A stretch of 64,000 nucleotides of DNA from Pigmentiphaga humi (GCF_900606115.1 NZ_UWPJ01000011.1:1-64000); one strand, 5' to 3'; positions 1-9,463 are shown, counted from the first letter of the stretch. The notes: generated from the letters alone by a model not told the origin. Numbers and translations are program-made.

Positions 1-1
1 T

Positions 2-19
2 GCCAAGGTATTGAAGTAA
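2..19 (+). CDS. tuf: 3' end of an elongation factor Tu gene (partial)
   Basis: Only the last five codons and the TAA stop are inside the window, reading Ala-Lys-Val-Leu-Lys. EF-Tu proteins end in a very similar string, and tuf is the usual gene just upstream of rpsJ in betaproteobacteria. The call therefore rests on gene order and a few residues. The rest of the gene lies before position 1. Confidence 0.55.
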   Translation, partial: AKVLK

Positions 20-20
20 T

Positions 21-98
21 CCCCCCTACGCGCTGACGCGCGCCCCCCAGGGGGCGGGACTGGCGGACCGGCAAAGCCGGATCCGCGGTCCCCTGGAT
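21..98 (+). repeat. Intergenic hairpin repeat, copy 1
   Basis: This is the first of five related ~80-nt elements. It starts with a C-run and CTACGCGC, followed by a CCCCCCAGGGGGCG hairpin and then GGACCGGCAAAGCCGGATCC, which folds on CCGGC-aaa-GCCGG. It lies directly after the upstream stop codon. The other copies are at about 46803, 49905, 50938 (inverted) and 52687. It may act as a transcript-end or processing element, but that is inference. Confidence 0.8.
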
Positions 99-125
99 CG
101 GGGCGCGGCAGTGCGGGTGGTTGGT

Positions 126-190
126 TATAGTGCCAGCAGTATCTGACTACTACCGGGACGGGTTTTCCGTCCTCTCGCTCTTTAGGGAAG
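126..190 (+). promoter_or_regulatory. rpsJ leader with possible -10 and a small hairpin
   Basis: TATAGT at 126-131 resembles a sigma-70 -10 box, although no good -35 is visible 16-18 nt upstream. A hairpin GGACGG-N5-CCGTCC spans 156-172. AGGGAAG at about 183-189 is the ribosome binding site for the ATG at 195. The S10 operon could start here or be read through from upstream translation genes. Confidence 0.35.
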
Positions 191-194
191 TTTC

Positions 195-506
195 ATGAAA
201 AAGCAGAAGATTCGCATCCGCCTGAAGGCGTTCGATTACAAGCTCATCGACCAGTCGGCCGCCGAGATCGTCGAAACCGCCAAGCGCACGGGTGCCGTGG
301 TCCGTGGTCCGGTTCCCCTGCCGACCCGTATCCGCCGCTACGACCTGCTGCGTTCGCCGCACGTGAACAAGACGTCGCGCGACCAGTTCGAGATCCGTAC
401 CCATCAGCGCCTGATGGACATCGTGGATCCGACGGACAAGACGGTCGACGCGCTGATGCGCCTGGATCTGCCGGCCGGCGTGGACGTGGAAATCGCTTTG
501 CAGTAA
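195..506 (+). CDS. rpsJ: Small ribosomal subunit protein S10
   Basis: The 103-residue product matches full-length S10. The N-terminus [18 protein letters not shown] and the central [20 protein letters not shown] are hallmark segments. S10 sits in the 30S head and also partners NusB in transcription antitermination. The start ATG at 195 has AGGGAAG upstream. It is the first gene of the S10 operon, but an unusually long 314-nt spacer separates it from rplC. Confidence 0.98.
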   Translation: MKKQKIRIRLKAFDYKLIDQSAAEIVETAKRTGAVVRGPVPLPTRIRRYDLLRSPHVNKTSRDQFEIRTHQRLMDIVDPTDKTVDALMRLDLPAGVDVEIALQ

Positions 507-820
507 CGTGGTATTTGCGCCCGGCGCTTGAAAAAGCGGCCGGGCGCACGCTATACTCGCAGGCTGGTCAGTGTTTTACTGGCCGGCTGGCGCACAGTTT
601 TTTCGTGTGCGCCTTTTCAGCCTGGCGGCAATCGCGCCGGGCTGGCTGGAAAAAAAGCGTCTTTCCGCGCTGATCCCGGGTTCATTGCCGGGTGCGCGAA
701 TTCCGCTCTACCTCTCGAGTTTGGCGCGGCACCCGGTCCGGGTGCCGCTGTCTCGGTGCTGCGCCCAGGCGCAACGCCACTTTTAGCCCCGGCCAATCGC
801 AGTCGGGAATGGAGAAAACG
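507..820 (+). promoter_or_regulatory. 314-nt hairpin-rich rplC leader
   Basis: No gene is supported here. GCGCCCGGC and GCCGGGCGC arms around 518-550 form a stem over a short A-rich loop, followed by CTATACTCG, which could be a -10. A perfect palindrome at 726-748 pairs GCGGCACCCGG with CCGGGTGCCGC. GGAG at 811-814 serves the rplC ATG. The position, before the genes for L3 and L4, fits a structured leader for control of ribosomal protein synthesis or a second promoter. Confidence 0.5.
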
Positions 821-1501
821 ATGTCGACCCAATCGACGGCCTCCACGCCAGCCGCATTCCGGCTCGGCCTGGTGGGACGCAAGGTTGGCATGACCCGCAT
901 TTTCACGGACGATGGCGAGTCCATCCCCGTGACCGTGCTGGACGTGTCGAACAACCGTGTGACCCAGGTCAAATCCCCGCAGACGGACGGCTACGCAGCT
1001 GTCCAGGTCACGTTCGGTACGCGCCGTGCTTCGCGCGTCACCCAGCCCCAAACCGGCCACTTTGCCAAAGCTGGCGTGGAAGCGGGCAGCGTGCTCAAGG
1101 AATTCCGCCTTGATCCGGCCAAAGCGGCCGAGTTCGCTCCGGGCGCAGTCATTACCGTGGAATCCGTGTTCTCGGTCGGCCAGAAGGTCGACGTCACCGG
1201 CACGACCATCGGCAAGGGCTTCTCGGGCGCGATCAAGCGTCACAACTTCTCGTCGAACCGCGCTTCGCACGGCAACTCGGTTTCGCACAACTCGGCTGGC
1301 TCCATCGGTATGGCGCAAGATCCGGGCCGTGTGTTCCCCGGCAAGAAAATGGCCGGCCATTATGGCGACGTGACCCGTACCGTGCAGAACCTCGACGTGA
1401 TTCGCGTGGACGCCGAGCGCGGCCTGCTGCTGGTCCGTGGCGCCGTCCCGGGCCACGCCGGCGCGGACATCGTCGTCCGTCCCGCTGTGAAAGGAGCCTG
1501 A
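821..1501 (+). CDS. rplC: Large ribosomal subunit protein L3
   Basis: The product is 226 residues. It has a short N-terminal extension before [20 protein letters not shown], which is where most L3 proteins begin. [17 protein letters not shown] and the [14 protein letters not shown] loop reaching the peptidyl transferase centre are present. ATG 821 is preferred over an in-frame ATG at 809 because GGAG lies 7 nt before it. L3 is an early 50S assembly protein. Confidence 0.97.
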   Translation: MSTQSTASTPAAFRLGLVGRKVGMTRIFTDDGESIPVTVLDVSNNRVTQVKSPQTDGYAAVQVTFGTRRASRVTQPQTGHFAKAGVEAGSVLKEFRLDPAKAAEFAPGAVITVESVFSVGQKVDVTGTTIGKGFSGAIKRHNFSSNRASHGNSVSHNSAGSIGMAQDPGRVFPGKKMAGHYGDVTRTVQNLDVIRVDAERGLLLVRGAVPGHAGADIVVRPAVKGA

Positions 1502-1503
1502 AC

Positions 1504-2127
1504 ATGGCAGATCTCAAGCTCCTGAATGATCAGGGCCAGGTCGCTGCGACCGTCAGCGCACCCGACACCGTCTTCGGCCGTGAATTCAACGAAGCGCTGG
1601 TGCACCAGGTCGTTGTCGCCTACCAGACCAACGCCCGCAGCGGCAACCGTGCGCAGAAGGATCGCGCCGAAGTCAAGCACACGACCAAGAAGCCGTGGCG
1701 CCAGAAGGGCACGGGCCGCGCCCGCGCCGGTATGTCGTCCTCGCCGCTGTGGCGTGGGGGCGGCCGGATTTTCCCGAATTCGCCCGAAGAAAACTTCAGC
1801 CAGAAAGTGAACAAGAAGATGTACCGCGCCGGCGTGCGGTCCATCCTGTCGCAACTGGCCCGCGAAGACCGCATCGCGATCGTCGAGAACTTCGTCGTCG
1901 ATTCGCCCAAGACCAAGGTGGCCGCCGACAAGCTCAAGAGCCTGGGCCTGAACTCGGTCCTCATCATTACCGATGCGGTTGACGAAAACCTCTATCTGGC
2001 TACGCGCAATCTGCCGCACGTCGCCGTGGTCGAGTCCCGTTATGCCGATCCGCTGTCGCTGATCCACTACAACAAAGTGCTGATCACCAAGCCGGCGATC
2101 GCTCAGCTCGAGGAGATGCTGGGATGA
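1504..2127 (+). CDS. rplD: Large ribosomal subunit protein L4
   Basis: The 207-residue product has the L4 hallmark [15 protein letters not shown] of the long loop that lines the peptide exit tunnel. It follows rplC after 2 nt and its stop overlaps the rplW start (ATGA). In E. coli L4 represses its own operon through the mRNA leader. Whether the spacer at 507-820 is the target here is inference. Confidence 0.98.
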   Translation: MADLKLLNDQGQVAATVSAPDTVFGREFNEALVHQVVVAYQTNARSGNRAQKDRAEVKHTTKKPWRQKGTGRARAGMSSSPLWRGGGRIFPNSPEENFSQKVNKKMYRAGVRSILSQLAREDRIAIVENFVVDSPKTKVAADKLKSLGLNSVLIITDAVDENLYLATRNLPHVAVVESRYADPLSLIHYNKVLITKPAIAQLEEMLG

Positions 2128-2423
2128 GCAACGACCGTCTGCTCCAGGTTCTGCTGGCCCCGATCGTCTCTGAAAAGAGCACGTTCATCGCCGACAAGAA
2201 CCAGCAAGTGGCTTTCCGCGTCCTGCAAGACGCCACCAAGCCGGAAATCAAGGCTGCCGTCGAACTGCTCTTCAAGGTGCAGGTCGAGTCCGTGCAGGTT
2301 CTCAATACCAAGGGCAAAGTCAAGCGCTTTGGCCGCTTCATCGGTCGCCGCCGCAATGAGCGCAAGGCCTATGTGTCGCTGAAGCCGGGTCAGGAAATCG
2401 ACTTTGCGCAGGAGGTGAAGTAA
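2124..2423 (+). CDS. rplW: Large ribosomal subunit protein L23
   Basis: The 99-residue protein begins with [16 protein letters not shown], typical of L23. It sits at the tunnel exit and is the docking site for trigger factor and SRP. It overlaps rplD by 4 nt and is immediately followed by rplB with no gap, so the three are translationally coupled. Confidence 0.98.
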   Translation: MSNDRLLQVLLAPIVSEKSTFIADKNQQVAFRVLQDATKPEIKAAVELLFKVQVESVQVLNTKGKVKRFGRFIGRRRNERKAYVSLKPGQEIDFAQEVK

Positions 2424-3251
2424 ATGCCCCTCGTCAAGCTGAAGCCGACCTCGGCCGGTCGCCGCGCGATGGTGAAGGTGGTTCACCCCCACCTGCACAA
2501 AGGTCGCCCGCTCGACAGTCTGCTCGAAAAGCAGATGCAGAATGCCGGCCGCAACAACAACGGCCACATCACCACGCGTCATCGCGGCGGTGGTCACAAG
2601 CAACACTATCGCGTGGTCGATTTCAAGCGCACCAAGGACGGCATCCCGGCCAAGGTCGAGCGCATCGAATACGATCCGAACCGTACGGCGCACATCGCTC
2701 TGCTGTGCTACGCCGACGGCGAGCGTCGCTACATCATCGCCCCGCGGGGCCTGGAAGTCGGCGCCATGCTGCTGTCCGGCAGCGAAGCGCCCATCCGCGC
2801 CGGCAACACTCTGCCCATCCGGAACATTCCGGTCGGTAGCACCATCCACTGCGTGGAAATGATCCCCGGCAAGGGCGCCCAGATGGTGCGTTCGGCTGGC
2901 GGTTCGGCTGTGCTGCTCGCCCGTGAAGGCACCTATGCCCAGGTTCGCCTGCGCTCGGGTGAAGTCCGCAAGGTGCACATCGAGTGCCGCGCGACCATCG
3001 GCGAAGTCAGCAACGAAGAGCACGGCCTGCGCCAGATCGGCAAGGCCGGCGCTACCCGCTGGCGCGGTATTCGTCCCACCGTCCGCGGTGTGGCCATGAA
3101 CCCGATCGATCACCCGCACGGTGGTGGTGAAGGTCGTACTGGCGAAGCCCGTGAGCCGGTCAGCCCCTGGGGCACTCCGTCCAAGGGTTTCAAGACCCGT
3201 CGCAACAAGCGGACGAGCAATATGATCGTCCAGCGGCGCAAGAAGAAGTAA
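2424..3251 (+). CDS. rplB: Large ribosomal subunit protein L2
   Basis: The 275-residue product carries the L2 landmarks [19 protein letters not shown] near residue 40 and [17 protein letters not shown] near residue 220. The latter includes the histidine close to the peptidyl transferase centre. The length matches the family. The ATG abuts the rplW stop codon. Confidence 0.98.
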   Translation: MPLVKLKPTSAGRRAMVKVVHPHLHKGRPLDSLLEKQMQNAGRNNNGHITTRHRGGGHKQHYRVVDFKRTKDGIPAKVERIEYDPNRTAHIALLCYADGERRYIIAPRGLEVGAMLLSGSEAPIRAGNTLPIRNIPVGSTIHCVEMIPGKGAQMVRSAGGSAVLLAREGTYAQVRLRSGEVRKVHIECRATIGEVSNEEHGLRQIGKAGATRWRGIRPTVRGVAMNPIDHPHGGGEGRTGEAREPVSPWGTPSKGFKTRRNKRTSNMIVQRRKKK

Positions 3252-3263
3252 GCGAGGCGAGCC

Positions 3264-3539
3264 ATGTCACGTTCTATTAAAAAGGGCCCGTTCGTCGATC
3301 AACACCTTCTGAAGAAGGTCGATGCGTCGACGGCCGGCAAAGACAAGCGCCCGATCAAGACCTGGTCGCGTCGTTCCACGATCCTGCCCGAGTTCATCGG
3401 TCTGACGATCGCGGTCCATAACGGCCGCCAGCATGTTCCCGTCTACATCAACGAGAACATGGTCGGTCACAAACTCGGCGAATTCGCGCTGACCCGGACG
3501 TTCAAGGGCCACGCTGCGGATAAAAAGGCCAAGAGGTAA
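3264..3539 (+). CDS. rpsS: Small ribosomal subunit protein S19
   Basis: The 91-residue product begins [17 protein letters not shown] and contains the [14 protein letters not shown] and [10 protein letters not shown] segments of S19. It lies in the 30S head beside S13. It follows rplB after 12 nt and precedes rplV by 5 nt. Confidence 0.98.
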   Translation: MSRSIKKGPFVDQHLLKKVDASTAGKDKRPIKTWSRRSTILPEFIGLTIAVHNGRQHVPVYINENMVGHKLGEFALTRTFKGHAADKKAKR

Positions 3540-3544
3540 GCGCG

Positions 3545-3874
3545 ATGGAAACCACAGCGATTGTTCGTGGCGTACGCGTGTCGGCCCAGAAGGCCCGTCT
3601 GGTCGCGGATATGATCCGCGGCAAGTCGGTTGCCCAGGCCATCAACATTCTGACGTTCACGCCCAAGAAGTCCGCCGGCATCATCAAGAAAGCGGTCGAA
3701 TCCGCGATCGCGAATGCCGAGCACAACGACGGTGCCGATATCGACGAACTGAAGGTGAAAACCATCTACGTCGACAAGGGCACGTCGCTCAAGCGTTTCG
3801 ACGCTCGCGCCAAGGGCCGCGGCGTCAAGATCGAGAAGCAGACTTGCCACATCGTGGTCAAGGTCGGTAACTAA
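3545..3874 (+). CDS. rplV: Large ribosomal subunit protein L22
   Basis: The 109-residue protein shows the L22 pattern [19 protein letters not shown] at the start and the C-terminal hairpin [13 protein letters not shown] that reaches into the exit tunnel, where macrolide-resistance changes are known in the family. It is tightly spaced in the S10 operon. Confidence 0.97.
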   Translation: METTAIVRGVRVSAQKARLVADMIRGKSVAQAINILTFTPKKSAGIIKKAVESAIANAEHNDGADIDELKVKTIYVDKGTSLKRFDARAKGRGVKIEKQTCHIVVKVGN

Positions 3875-3883
3875 GGAGCCACG

Positions 3884-4756
3884 ATGGGACAGAAAATTCA
3901 CCCGACCGGGTTCCGTCTCTCGGTCAGCCGTAACTGGTCTTCGCGCTGGTACGCGGGCGGCAGCGCCTACGCCGGCATGTTGGCCGAGGACATCAAGGTC
4001 CGCGAATACCTGAAGAAGAAGCTGAAAGGTGCTTCCGTGGGCCGCGTGATCATCGAGCGTCCGGCCAAGAATGCCCGCGTCACGGTCTACTCGGCCCGTC
4101 CGGGCGTCGTGATCGGCAAGAAGGGCGAGGACATCGAAGTCCTGAAAGCCGACCTGCAGCGCCTGATGGGCGTGCCCGTGCACGTCAACATCGAAGAGAT
4201 CCGCAAGCCGGAAATCGACGCGCAGCTGATCGCCGACTCGATCTCGCAACAGCTCGAGAAGCGCATCATGTTCCGCCGCGCGATGAAGCGCGCCATGCAG
4301 AACGCGATGCGCCTGGGCGCCCAGGGCATCAAGATCATGAGCGCGGGCCGCCTGAACGGCATCGAAATTGCTCGTACCGAGTGGTATCGCGAAGGCCGTG
4401 TGCCGCTGCACACCCTGCGCGCCAACATCGACTACGGCACTTCCGAAGCCGGCACGACCTACGGCCTGATCGGTATCAAGGTCTGGGTCTACAAGGGCGA
4501 CACGCTGGGCTCGGCCGAACTGGCCGCCGCCCCGGAAGCAACCAAGGACGAAGAGCGCAAGCCGCGCCGCGGTCCGCGCAACGATCGTGGCGATCGCCCG
4601 GGCAATAACCGCCCCGGCGCCGGCCGTGGTCGTGGCGGCCGCCGTCCCGAAGGTGAAGCAGCTGCCGCTGCCGCGCCCGAGGGCGGTGCCCGGCGTGCGC
4701 CGCGCAAGCCGGCTGCTGATGCCGCCGCGCCTGCGCCTGCCAAAGACGGAGAATAA
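3884..4756 (+). CDS. rpsC: Small ribosomal subunit protein S3 with a long C-terminal tail
   Basis: The protein is 290 residues against about 233 in E. coli. The core is ordinary: [12 protein letters not shown] at the start, a KH domain with [17 protein letters not shown] near residue 75, and the [16 protein letters not shown] block. The extra ~60 C-terminal residues are low-complexity, rich in Arg-Gly and then Ala-Pro, and probably disordered. S3 forms part of the mRNA entry channel. Extended S3 tails are common in related bacteria. Confidence 0.97.
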   Translation: MGQKIHPTGFRLSVSRNWSSRWYAGGSAYAGMLAEDIKVREYLKKKLKGASVGRVIIERPAKNARVTVYSARPGVVIGKKGEDIEVLKADLQRLMGVPVHVNIEEIRKPEIDAQLIADSISQQLEKRIMFRRAMKRAMQNAMRLGAQGIKIMSAGRLNGIEIARTEWYREGRVPLHTLRANIDYGTSEAGTTYGLIGIKVWVYKGDTLGSAELAAAPEATKDEERKPRRGPRNDRGDRPGNNRPGAGRGRGGRRPEGEAAAAAAPEGGARRAPRKPAADAAAPAPAKDGE

Positions 4757-4758
4757 GC

Positions 4759-5175
4759 ATGCTGCAGCCATCGCGCAGGAAATACCGCAAGGAACAGAAA
4801 GGCCGCAATACCGGCCTGGCGACGCGCGGCGCCAACGTTTCGTTCGGCGAATTCGGTCTGAAGGCCACCGGTCGTGGCCGCCTGACCGCTCGTCAGATCG
4901 AAGCGGCCCGTCGTGCCATCACCCGCCACATCAAGCGTGGCGGCCGTATCTGGATTCGCGTCTTCCCGGACAAGCCGATCTCGCAAAAGCCGGCCGAAGT
5001 CCGTATGGGTAACGGCAAGGGCAACCCGGAGTACTGGGTCGCCGAGATCCAGCCCGGCAAGGTGCTGTACGAAATGGAAGGCGTCAACGAAGAACTGGCG
5101 CGCGAGGCGTTCCGCCTGGCCGCTGCCAAGCTCCCGATCGCGACCGTCTTCGTGACGCGTCACCTCGGGACGTAA
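4759..5175 (+). CDS. rplP: Large ribosomal subunit protein L16
   Basis: The 138-residue product starts [17 protein letters not shown] and holds [20 protein letters not shown] and the [20 protein letters not shown] region that contacts the A-site tRNA. It begins 2 nt after rpsC and is followed by rpmC after 11 nt. Confidence 0.98.
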   Translation: MLQPSRRKYRKEQKGRNTGLATRGANVSFGEFGLKATGRGRLTARQIEAARRAITRHIKRGGRIWIRVFPDKPISQKPAEVRMGNGKGNPEYWVAEIQPGKVLYEMEGVNEELAREAFRLAAAKLPIATVFVTRHLGT

Positions 5176-5186
5176 GGAGAATAGCA

Positions 5187-5378
5187 ATGAAGGCAAGCGA
5201 ACTCCGTTCGAAAGACGCTGGCGAGCTCGGTAAAGAGCTCGAGGGTCTGCTTAGGGCTCAGTTCAGTCTGCGCATGCAGCTGGCTACCCAGCAGCTTTCC
5301 AACAACAGCCAGCTCGGCAAGGTCCGCCGCGACATCGCGCGCGTCCGTACCGTGCTGCGCGAGAAAGCCGGGAAGTAA
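5187..5378 (+). CDS. rpmC: Large ribosomal subunit protein L29
   Basis: The 63-residue helical-hairpin protein has the usual start [18 protein letters not shown] and the conserved end [13 protein letters not shown]. It lies near the tunnel exit next to L23. AAGGAG before the ATG is a clear ribosome binding site. Confidence 0.97.
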   Translation: MKASELRSKDAGELGKELEGLLRAQFSLRMQLATQQLSNNSQLGKVRRDIARVRTVLREKAGK

Positions 5379-5380
5379 AC

Positions 5381-5644
5381 ATGAGCGAAACCAAGCTGAA
5401 GCGTACGCTGACCGGCCGTGTGGTCAGCGACAAGATGGACAAGACGGTTACCGTGCTGGTCGAGCGCCGCGTGAAGCATCCGCTCTACGGCAAGATCGTC
5501 GTCCGGTCCGCCAAGTACCACGCTCACGACGAAACCAACCAGTACAACGCTGGCGACCTGGTCGAGATCGCGGAAACCCGTCCGGTTTCCAAGACCAAGG
5601 CCTGGGCCGTGGTTCGTCTGATCGAAGCCGCGCGCGTCATCTGA
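5381..5644 (+). CDS. rpsQ: Small ribosomal subunit protein S17
   Basis: The 87-residue OB-fold protein has [18 protein letters not shown], a signature of S17, and [12 protein letters not shown] near the end. It is the last gene of the S10 operon and is followed within 35 nt by an intrinsic terminator. As in E. coli, the operon stops here. What differs is that rplN starts 37 kb away. Confidence 0.98.
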   Translation: MSETKLKRTLTGRVVSDKMDKTVTVLVERRVKHPLYGKIVVRSAKYHAHDETNQYNAGDLVEIAETRPVSKTKAWAVVRLIEAARVI

Positions 5645-5676
5645 TCGCGCTGTGAGGGCGCGCGCGCCCTCGCAAG

Positions 5677-5713
5677 AAAGCCGCCCCACCGCAAGGTGTC
5701 GGGCGGCTTTTTC
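5677..5713 (+). terminator. Rho-independent terminator of the S10 operon
   Basis: Arms AAAGCCGCCC and GGGCGGCTTT form a perfect 10-bp stem over a ~16-nt loop and run into TTTTT. A second GC-rich inverted repeat, GAGGGCGCG-CGCGCCCTC, lies just upstream at about 5654-5671. The placement after rpsQ marks the end of the operon and separates the island from ribosomal transcription. Confidence 0.88.
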
Positions 5714-5817
5714 ATTTCACGTCCAGCCGGGCTCGCCAGGTGCCGCGCCGCACATGGATGCCGGCGCCGATGGGGTATCGTGAAGGCATCGCTGCAAGCC
5801 GAAGCAACAGCCGAACC

Positions 5818-6411
5818 ATGTCGAGCCTCGAAGACCAATTCGCCCACATCCGCACCGGGCAGATGTATGACGACCTGACTCCGGAGCTGCTCGCAGCACG
5901 CGAACAGGCTGTATTGCTGACGAACGAATACAACGGATCTTTTTCGTCGCCGGCCATCGTGCGCGAGGCCATCCTCAAGCGTCTGCTCGGAACAGTCGGC
6001 TCGCGCGTGCATTTCGAGCCGACCTTTCGCTGCGAATTCGGCCGCAACATCCACATCGGCAACAACTTCTACGCCAACTTCGATTGCGTCATGCTCGATG
6101 GCGGCGGGATCTACATCGGCGACGACGTGCTGCTGGCTCCGCGCGTGGGCATCTACACGTCCAACCACGCAATCGACCCGGAAGAACGGGCGGCGGGTGG
6201 CTGTTTCGCCAAGCCGGTGAGGATAGGCGACAAGGTCTGGATAGGCGCGGGGGTCCACCTCAATCCCGGCGTGTCCATCGGCGACGGCGCCATCATCGGC
6301 TCAGGCAGTGTCGTGACCTCGGACATTCCGGCAGGCGTGGTGGCCGCAGGCGTGCCCTGCAGGGTGATTCGCGCCATCACGGAAAAAGACAAGACAGGAT
6401 TCCAGCCCTGA
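5818..6411 (+). CDS. maa: Maltose O-acetyltransferase-like hexapeptide acetyltransferase
   Basis: The 197-residue protein fits the Maa/LacA/NodL family. The N-terminal cap includes MYDDLTPELLAAREQA, and the left-handed beta-helix includes GNNFYANFDCVMLDGGGIYIGDD, given in part as NNFYANFDC and IYIGDDV. The catalytic His is likely in YTSNHAIDP, and a final turn reads GSGSVVTSDIPAGVVAAGVP. The family moves acetyl from acetyl-CoA to a sugar hydroxyl. ATG 5818 was chosen because it gives the family N-terminus; earlier starts add unrelated residues. It stands alone between the S10 terminator and a convergent gene. Confidence 0.85.
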   Translation: MSSLEDQFAHIRTGQMYDDLTPELLAAREQAVLLTNEYNGSFSSPAIVREAILKRLLGTVGSRVHFEPTFRCEFGRNIHIGNNFYANFDCVMLDGGGIYIGDDVLLAPRVGIYTSNHAIDPEERAAGGCFAKPVRIGDKVWIGAGVHLNPGVSIGDGAIIGSGSVVTSDIPAGVVAAGVPCRVIRAITEKDKTGFQP

Positions 6412-6441
6412 TCTCGACGCGGCCGGATAAGCGTGCCGGCG

Positions 6442-7743
6442 CTATGGCTTCGCCGCTGCCTCGGCCGGCGGCAATTCCGGCCCGAACACGCTGCGCCCGC
6501 CGTACCGATGCGAATCCCGCCGCTCCTGGGCGATGAAGGCATCGACCGCTGCGCCTTCGGCATCGCGTTCGAGGCGGCGCGCCTGAGCGTCGAGCCGGCG
6601 GATGGCGTCGAGCTTTTCGTCGTTGCCCAATCGCGCCTGGGAGACGGCCGTTTTCAGCACGGCGATCGTGCGGTCGTAGACCTCGCACGGAACGGGATAG
6701 GGATGCCTGTCCTTGCCGCCGTGCGCGAGCGAAAAGCGCGCCGGGTCGGTGAAGCGGCACGGCGTGCCGTGCACCACCTCGGCCACCAGCGCCAGCGAGC
6801 GCACGGTGCGCGCGCCCACGCCGGGCACCATCAATAGTTCGGAGAAATCGACCGGGCCGCATTCGGCGGCGGCCGCCAGCGCGCCGTGCAGGCGGCGCAC
6901 GACGACGTCCTTGGGACGCACGTCGTGGTGCGCGGGCATGACGAGATGGGGCAGCAGCGACAACTGTGCGATGCGCGCCGGGTGCTCGTCCTGCGGCGGT
7001 TGGGCTTCGGCCGGCGGAGCATCGCGCCCGCGGCCGAGCAGCCCCAGCGCGGCCGCTTCGCAGGCGATGAAATCGGGTCCGCGGTCGAGCAGCAGTGCCA
7101 CCTGGCTTCGCCGCGACGCGGCGGCCCGGCGGTCGGTGAGGTTGACGATGCGTCCCTGGTTCACGCCGTCGATCGCCGCGTGCGGCGCCTCGACGAAGCT
7201 GGCCATGTCTTCCGATAGCCAGTGGTAGCGGCGCGCATAGCGCGTGTCGCCATTCATGCCCTGCTGCACGACTGCCCACTTGCCGTCGTCGGTCACGAAG
7301 AAGCCGTGCAGATAGAGATCGAAGCCGTCCTGCAACGCGGCGCTGTCCACCTTGGCGACCATCCGGCTGGCCTGGGCCAGCGCGTGGCCGTCGAAGCCGG
7401 TGCGTTCGCCGATGGCCGCCAGCTCCTGCGGCGTCTTGCGCGAATGGTTGCCGCGCCCGCCGCATACGTGCAGGCCGAGTTCGCCCGACAGCGGCGCCAG
7501 CCCGCGCTTGAGCGCGCCGATCACGCTGGTGGTGATGCCCGACGAATGCCAGTCCATGCCCATCACGGCGCCGAAGGACTGGAACCAGAACGGGTGCGCC
7601 AGCCGGCGCAGGAATTCGTCCCGGCCGTAATGGTGGACGATGGCCTGCGTGATCACCGCGCCCAGCCGCGACATGCGCCGGCCCAGCCAGGCGGGGACGC
7701 GGCCGTGATGGAGGGGGAGGTCGGCGCTGCCTGCGCGTCGCAT
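6442..7743 (-). CDS. DUF763 domain protein
   Basis: The 433-residue product begins RRAGSADLPLHHGRVPAWL and continues with AHPFWFQSFGAVMGMDWHSSG and CGGRGNHSRKTP, the conserved pattern of DUF763. PGVGARTVRSLALVAEVVHG near residue 310 resembles a helix-hairpin-helix DNA-binding element. No enzymatic function is established for the family, although an HhH element suggests nucleic-acid contact. It is convergent with maa. The ATG at 7743 matches the family N-terminus. Confidence 0.8.
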   Translation of the reverse strand: MRRAGSADLPLHHGRVPAWLGRRMSRLGAVITQAIVHHYGRDEFLRRLAHPFWFQSFGAVMGMDWHSSGITTSVIGALKRGLAPLSGELGLHVCGGRGNHSRKTPQELAAIGERTGFDGHALAQASRMVAKVDSAALQDGFDLYLHGFFVTDDGKWAVVQQGMNGDTRYARRYHWLSEDMASFVEAPHAAIDGVNQGRIVNLTDRRAAASRRSQVALLLDRGPDFIACEAAALGLLGRGRDAPPAEAQPPQDEHPARIAQLSLLPHLVMPAHHDVRPKDVVVRRLHGALAAAAECGPVDFSELLMVPGVGARTVRSLALVAEVVHGTPCRFTDPARFSLAHGGKDRHPYPVPCEVYDRTIAVLKTAVSQARLGNDEKLDAIRRLDAQARRLERDAEGAAVDAFIAQERRDSHRYGGRSVFGPELPPAEAAAKP

Positions 7744-7872
7744 CGGATCGTGCCCGGAAAGAAAGACGGTAACTGCCGGACGATTGTAGCGAATCGGGAA
7801 TGGGTGCCGAGCCGGGCCTCTCTGCGCATGCTCGGCAAAGAGGCGCCGCCCGATGCGCGCGGCGATCTTCCA

Positions 7873-7905
7873 TTGCGATCTGCAATGAGAGTGATTATCA
7901 TTGGC
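7873..7905 (+). promoter_or_regulatory. Fur-like box over the promoter of signalling operon 1
   Basis: GAGAGTGATTATCATTGGC at 7887-7905 matches 14 of 19 positions of the classic Fur box. TTGCGA at 7873-7878 and TATCAT at 7896-7901, 17 nt apart, form a plausible sigma-70 promoter whose -10 lies inside the box. Iron repression of the following fecI-type gene is the natural reading. Confidence 0.7.
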
Positions 7906-7957
7906 ATTTGTCCGGTGGCGGCGACAGCCTGCCCGGCACCCCTGGGGGAGCACTGTC

Positions 7958-8470
7958 TTGAGCTCGCGTCTGCCGCTGTCCGTGCGCAACGTGGAAACGC
8001 TGTACGTCGCGCACCATGGCTGGCTGCTGAACTGGCTGCGCCGGCGCCTGTCCGATGGCAGCCAGGCCGCCGACATCGCGCAGGACGCATTCCTGCGCGT
8101 GCTGGCCTCCCGCAGCCGCGAACCCATCGCCGAACCGCGCGCGCTGCTGGCGCGCATCGCCAAGGGCTTGATGATCGACCGGTGGCGGCGCCAGGAGTTC
8201 GAGCGGGCCTACCTGGAAGCCCTGGCCGCGCAGCCCGAGCCGGTGGCGCCGTCGCCCGAGACGAGGCTGGCGATCCTGCAGGCGCTGGAACGCATCGACC
8301 GCCTGCTGGATGGCCTGCGGCCGCCGGTGCGCGAGGCCTTCCTGCTGGCCCAGCTGGAGGGCCTGGGCTACGCCGCGATCGCGGCCAAGCTGGGCGTCAC
8401 CACCCGCTCGGTCGAACGTTACATGGCGCAGGCGCTTTTCCACTGCCATCTGGCACTGGAGGAAGACTGA
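7958..8470 (+). CDS. FecI-type ECF sigma factor (system 1)
   Basis: The 170-residue protein shows ECF sigma region 2 (HHGWLLNWLRRRL...AADIAQDAFLRVLA) and region 4 (VREAFLLAQLEGLGYAAIAAK, then SVERYMAQAL). TTG at 7958 is chosen as start because GGGGGAG ends 7 nt before it; longer readings would run back into the Fur-like box. It probably directs transcription of the receptor gene 1.1 kb downstream once the receptor binds its ligand. The FecR-type gene follows after 3 nt. It is paralogous to the sigma gene at 22034. Confidence 0.88.
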   Translation: MSSRLPLSVRNVETLYVAHHGWLLNWLRRRLSDGSQAADIAQDAFLRVLASRSREPIAEPRALLARIAKGLMIDRWRRQEFERAYLEALAAQPEPVAPSPETRLAILQALERIDRLLDGLRPPVREAFLLAQLEGLGYAAIAAKLGVTTRSVERYMAQALFHCHLALEED

Positions 8471-8473
8471 GCC

Positions 8474-9463
8474 ATGACGACCGCGGGTAGCGCTCCGTTC
8501 AACCAACTTGTCAGGCAGGCGATCGACTGGGCCGTGCTGCTGCAATCCGACCGCGCCGACGACGGCGCGCGGCACGCCTGTCGATGCTGGCGCGACAGCG
8601 ACCCCGACCGCGAACGGGCCTGGCAGCGCGTGCAGCAGGTGCTCGCCGCCGTGCGCCAGGACATCGGCCTGCTGCCGTCGGCCGGCGCAGCGCATGCTGT
8701 CCTGCGCGCTTCTGCCGAGCGGGCCGGGCGCCGCAAGGCGCTCAAGCTCCTGACCGCATCGCTGGCCACCGCGCTGTCGGCCGGCTGGCTGGCGGAACGG
8801 CATCTGCCGTGGCAGCGGCTGGCGGCCGACCATTACACCGGCGTCGGCGAACGCAAGACGGTGCTGCTGGCCGACGGCACCCGCCTGGTGCTGAATACCG
8901 ACAGCGCCGTGTCGGTGCGTTTCGACGCCGCGCAGCGCCTGATCGTGCTGACTCGCGGCGAGGCGGCCCTGGCCAGCGGCGCCGATTCACGCTCGCCGCG
9001 CCATCGGCCCCTGAAGGTACAGACCCGTCATGGCCTGTTCGAGGCATTGGGCACGCGCTTCATAGTGCGGCTGGAGCCGGCATCGAGCATGCTGACGGTG
9101 GAAGAGGGCGCCGTCGCGATCTACCCGCGCGACGCGCGCGGCGCGCCCGTCATCGCCCGCGCCGGCATGGCCTACCGGACCGACGGCGCGGCCGCGGTGC
9201 CGGCCGACACACGCGGCCTGGACTCCGCCAGCTGGGTCCATGGCGCGCTGTCGGTGCGCAACATGCGCCTGGCCGACTTCCTGGCCGAAGTGGCGCGCTA
9301 CCGCGCCGGGCGGGTCGACTGCGACGAGGCTGTCGGCGAACTCCGGCTCTCGGGCGTCTATCGGCTCGACGACTCGGACGAGCTGCTCGCCATGCTGCCC
9401 GACATCCTTCCCGTCCAGGTGCGGTACCGGACGCGCTACTGGGTCCACGTCGGCGCGCGTTGA
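8474..9463 (+). CDS. FecR-type sigma regulator (system 1)
   Basis: The 329-residue protein has an N-terminal cytoplasmic part with a DUF4880-like region (AIDWAVLLQSD...ACRCWRDSDPDRERAWQRV). A membrane segment lies near residues 95-110 (KALKLLTASLATALSAGWLA), followed by the FecR periplasmic domain with VGERKTVLLADGTRLVLNTD. It relays a signal from the receptor plug domain to the FecI-type sigma. The C-terminal GVYRLDDSDELLAMLPDILPV region fits a secretin/TonB-like (STN) interaction fold. Confidence 0.9.
   Translation: MTTAGSAPFNQLVRQAIDWAVLLQSDRADDGARHACRCWRDSDPDRERAWQRVQQVLAAVRQDIGLLPSAGAAHAVLRASAERAGRRKALKLLTASLATALSAGWLAERHLPWQRLAADHYTGVGERKTVLLADGTRLVLNTDSAVSVRFDAAQRLIVLTRGEAALASGADSRSPRHRPLKVQTRHGLFEALGTRFIVRLEPASSMLTVEEGAVAIYPRDARGAPVIARAGMAYRTDGAAAVPADTRGLDSASWVHGALSVRNMRLADFLAEVARYRAGRVDCDEAVGELRLSGVYRLDDSDELLAMLPDILPVQVRYRTRYWVHVGAR

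Noticed and set aside
692-820. Upstream extension of rplC to an in-frame start at 692
   Set aside because: The extension runs through the perfect palindrome and other leader structure and has no L3 similarity. GGAG supports ATG 821.
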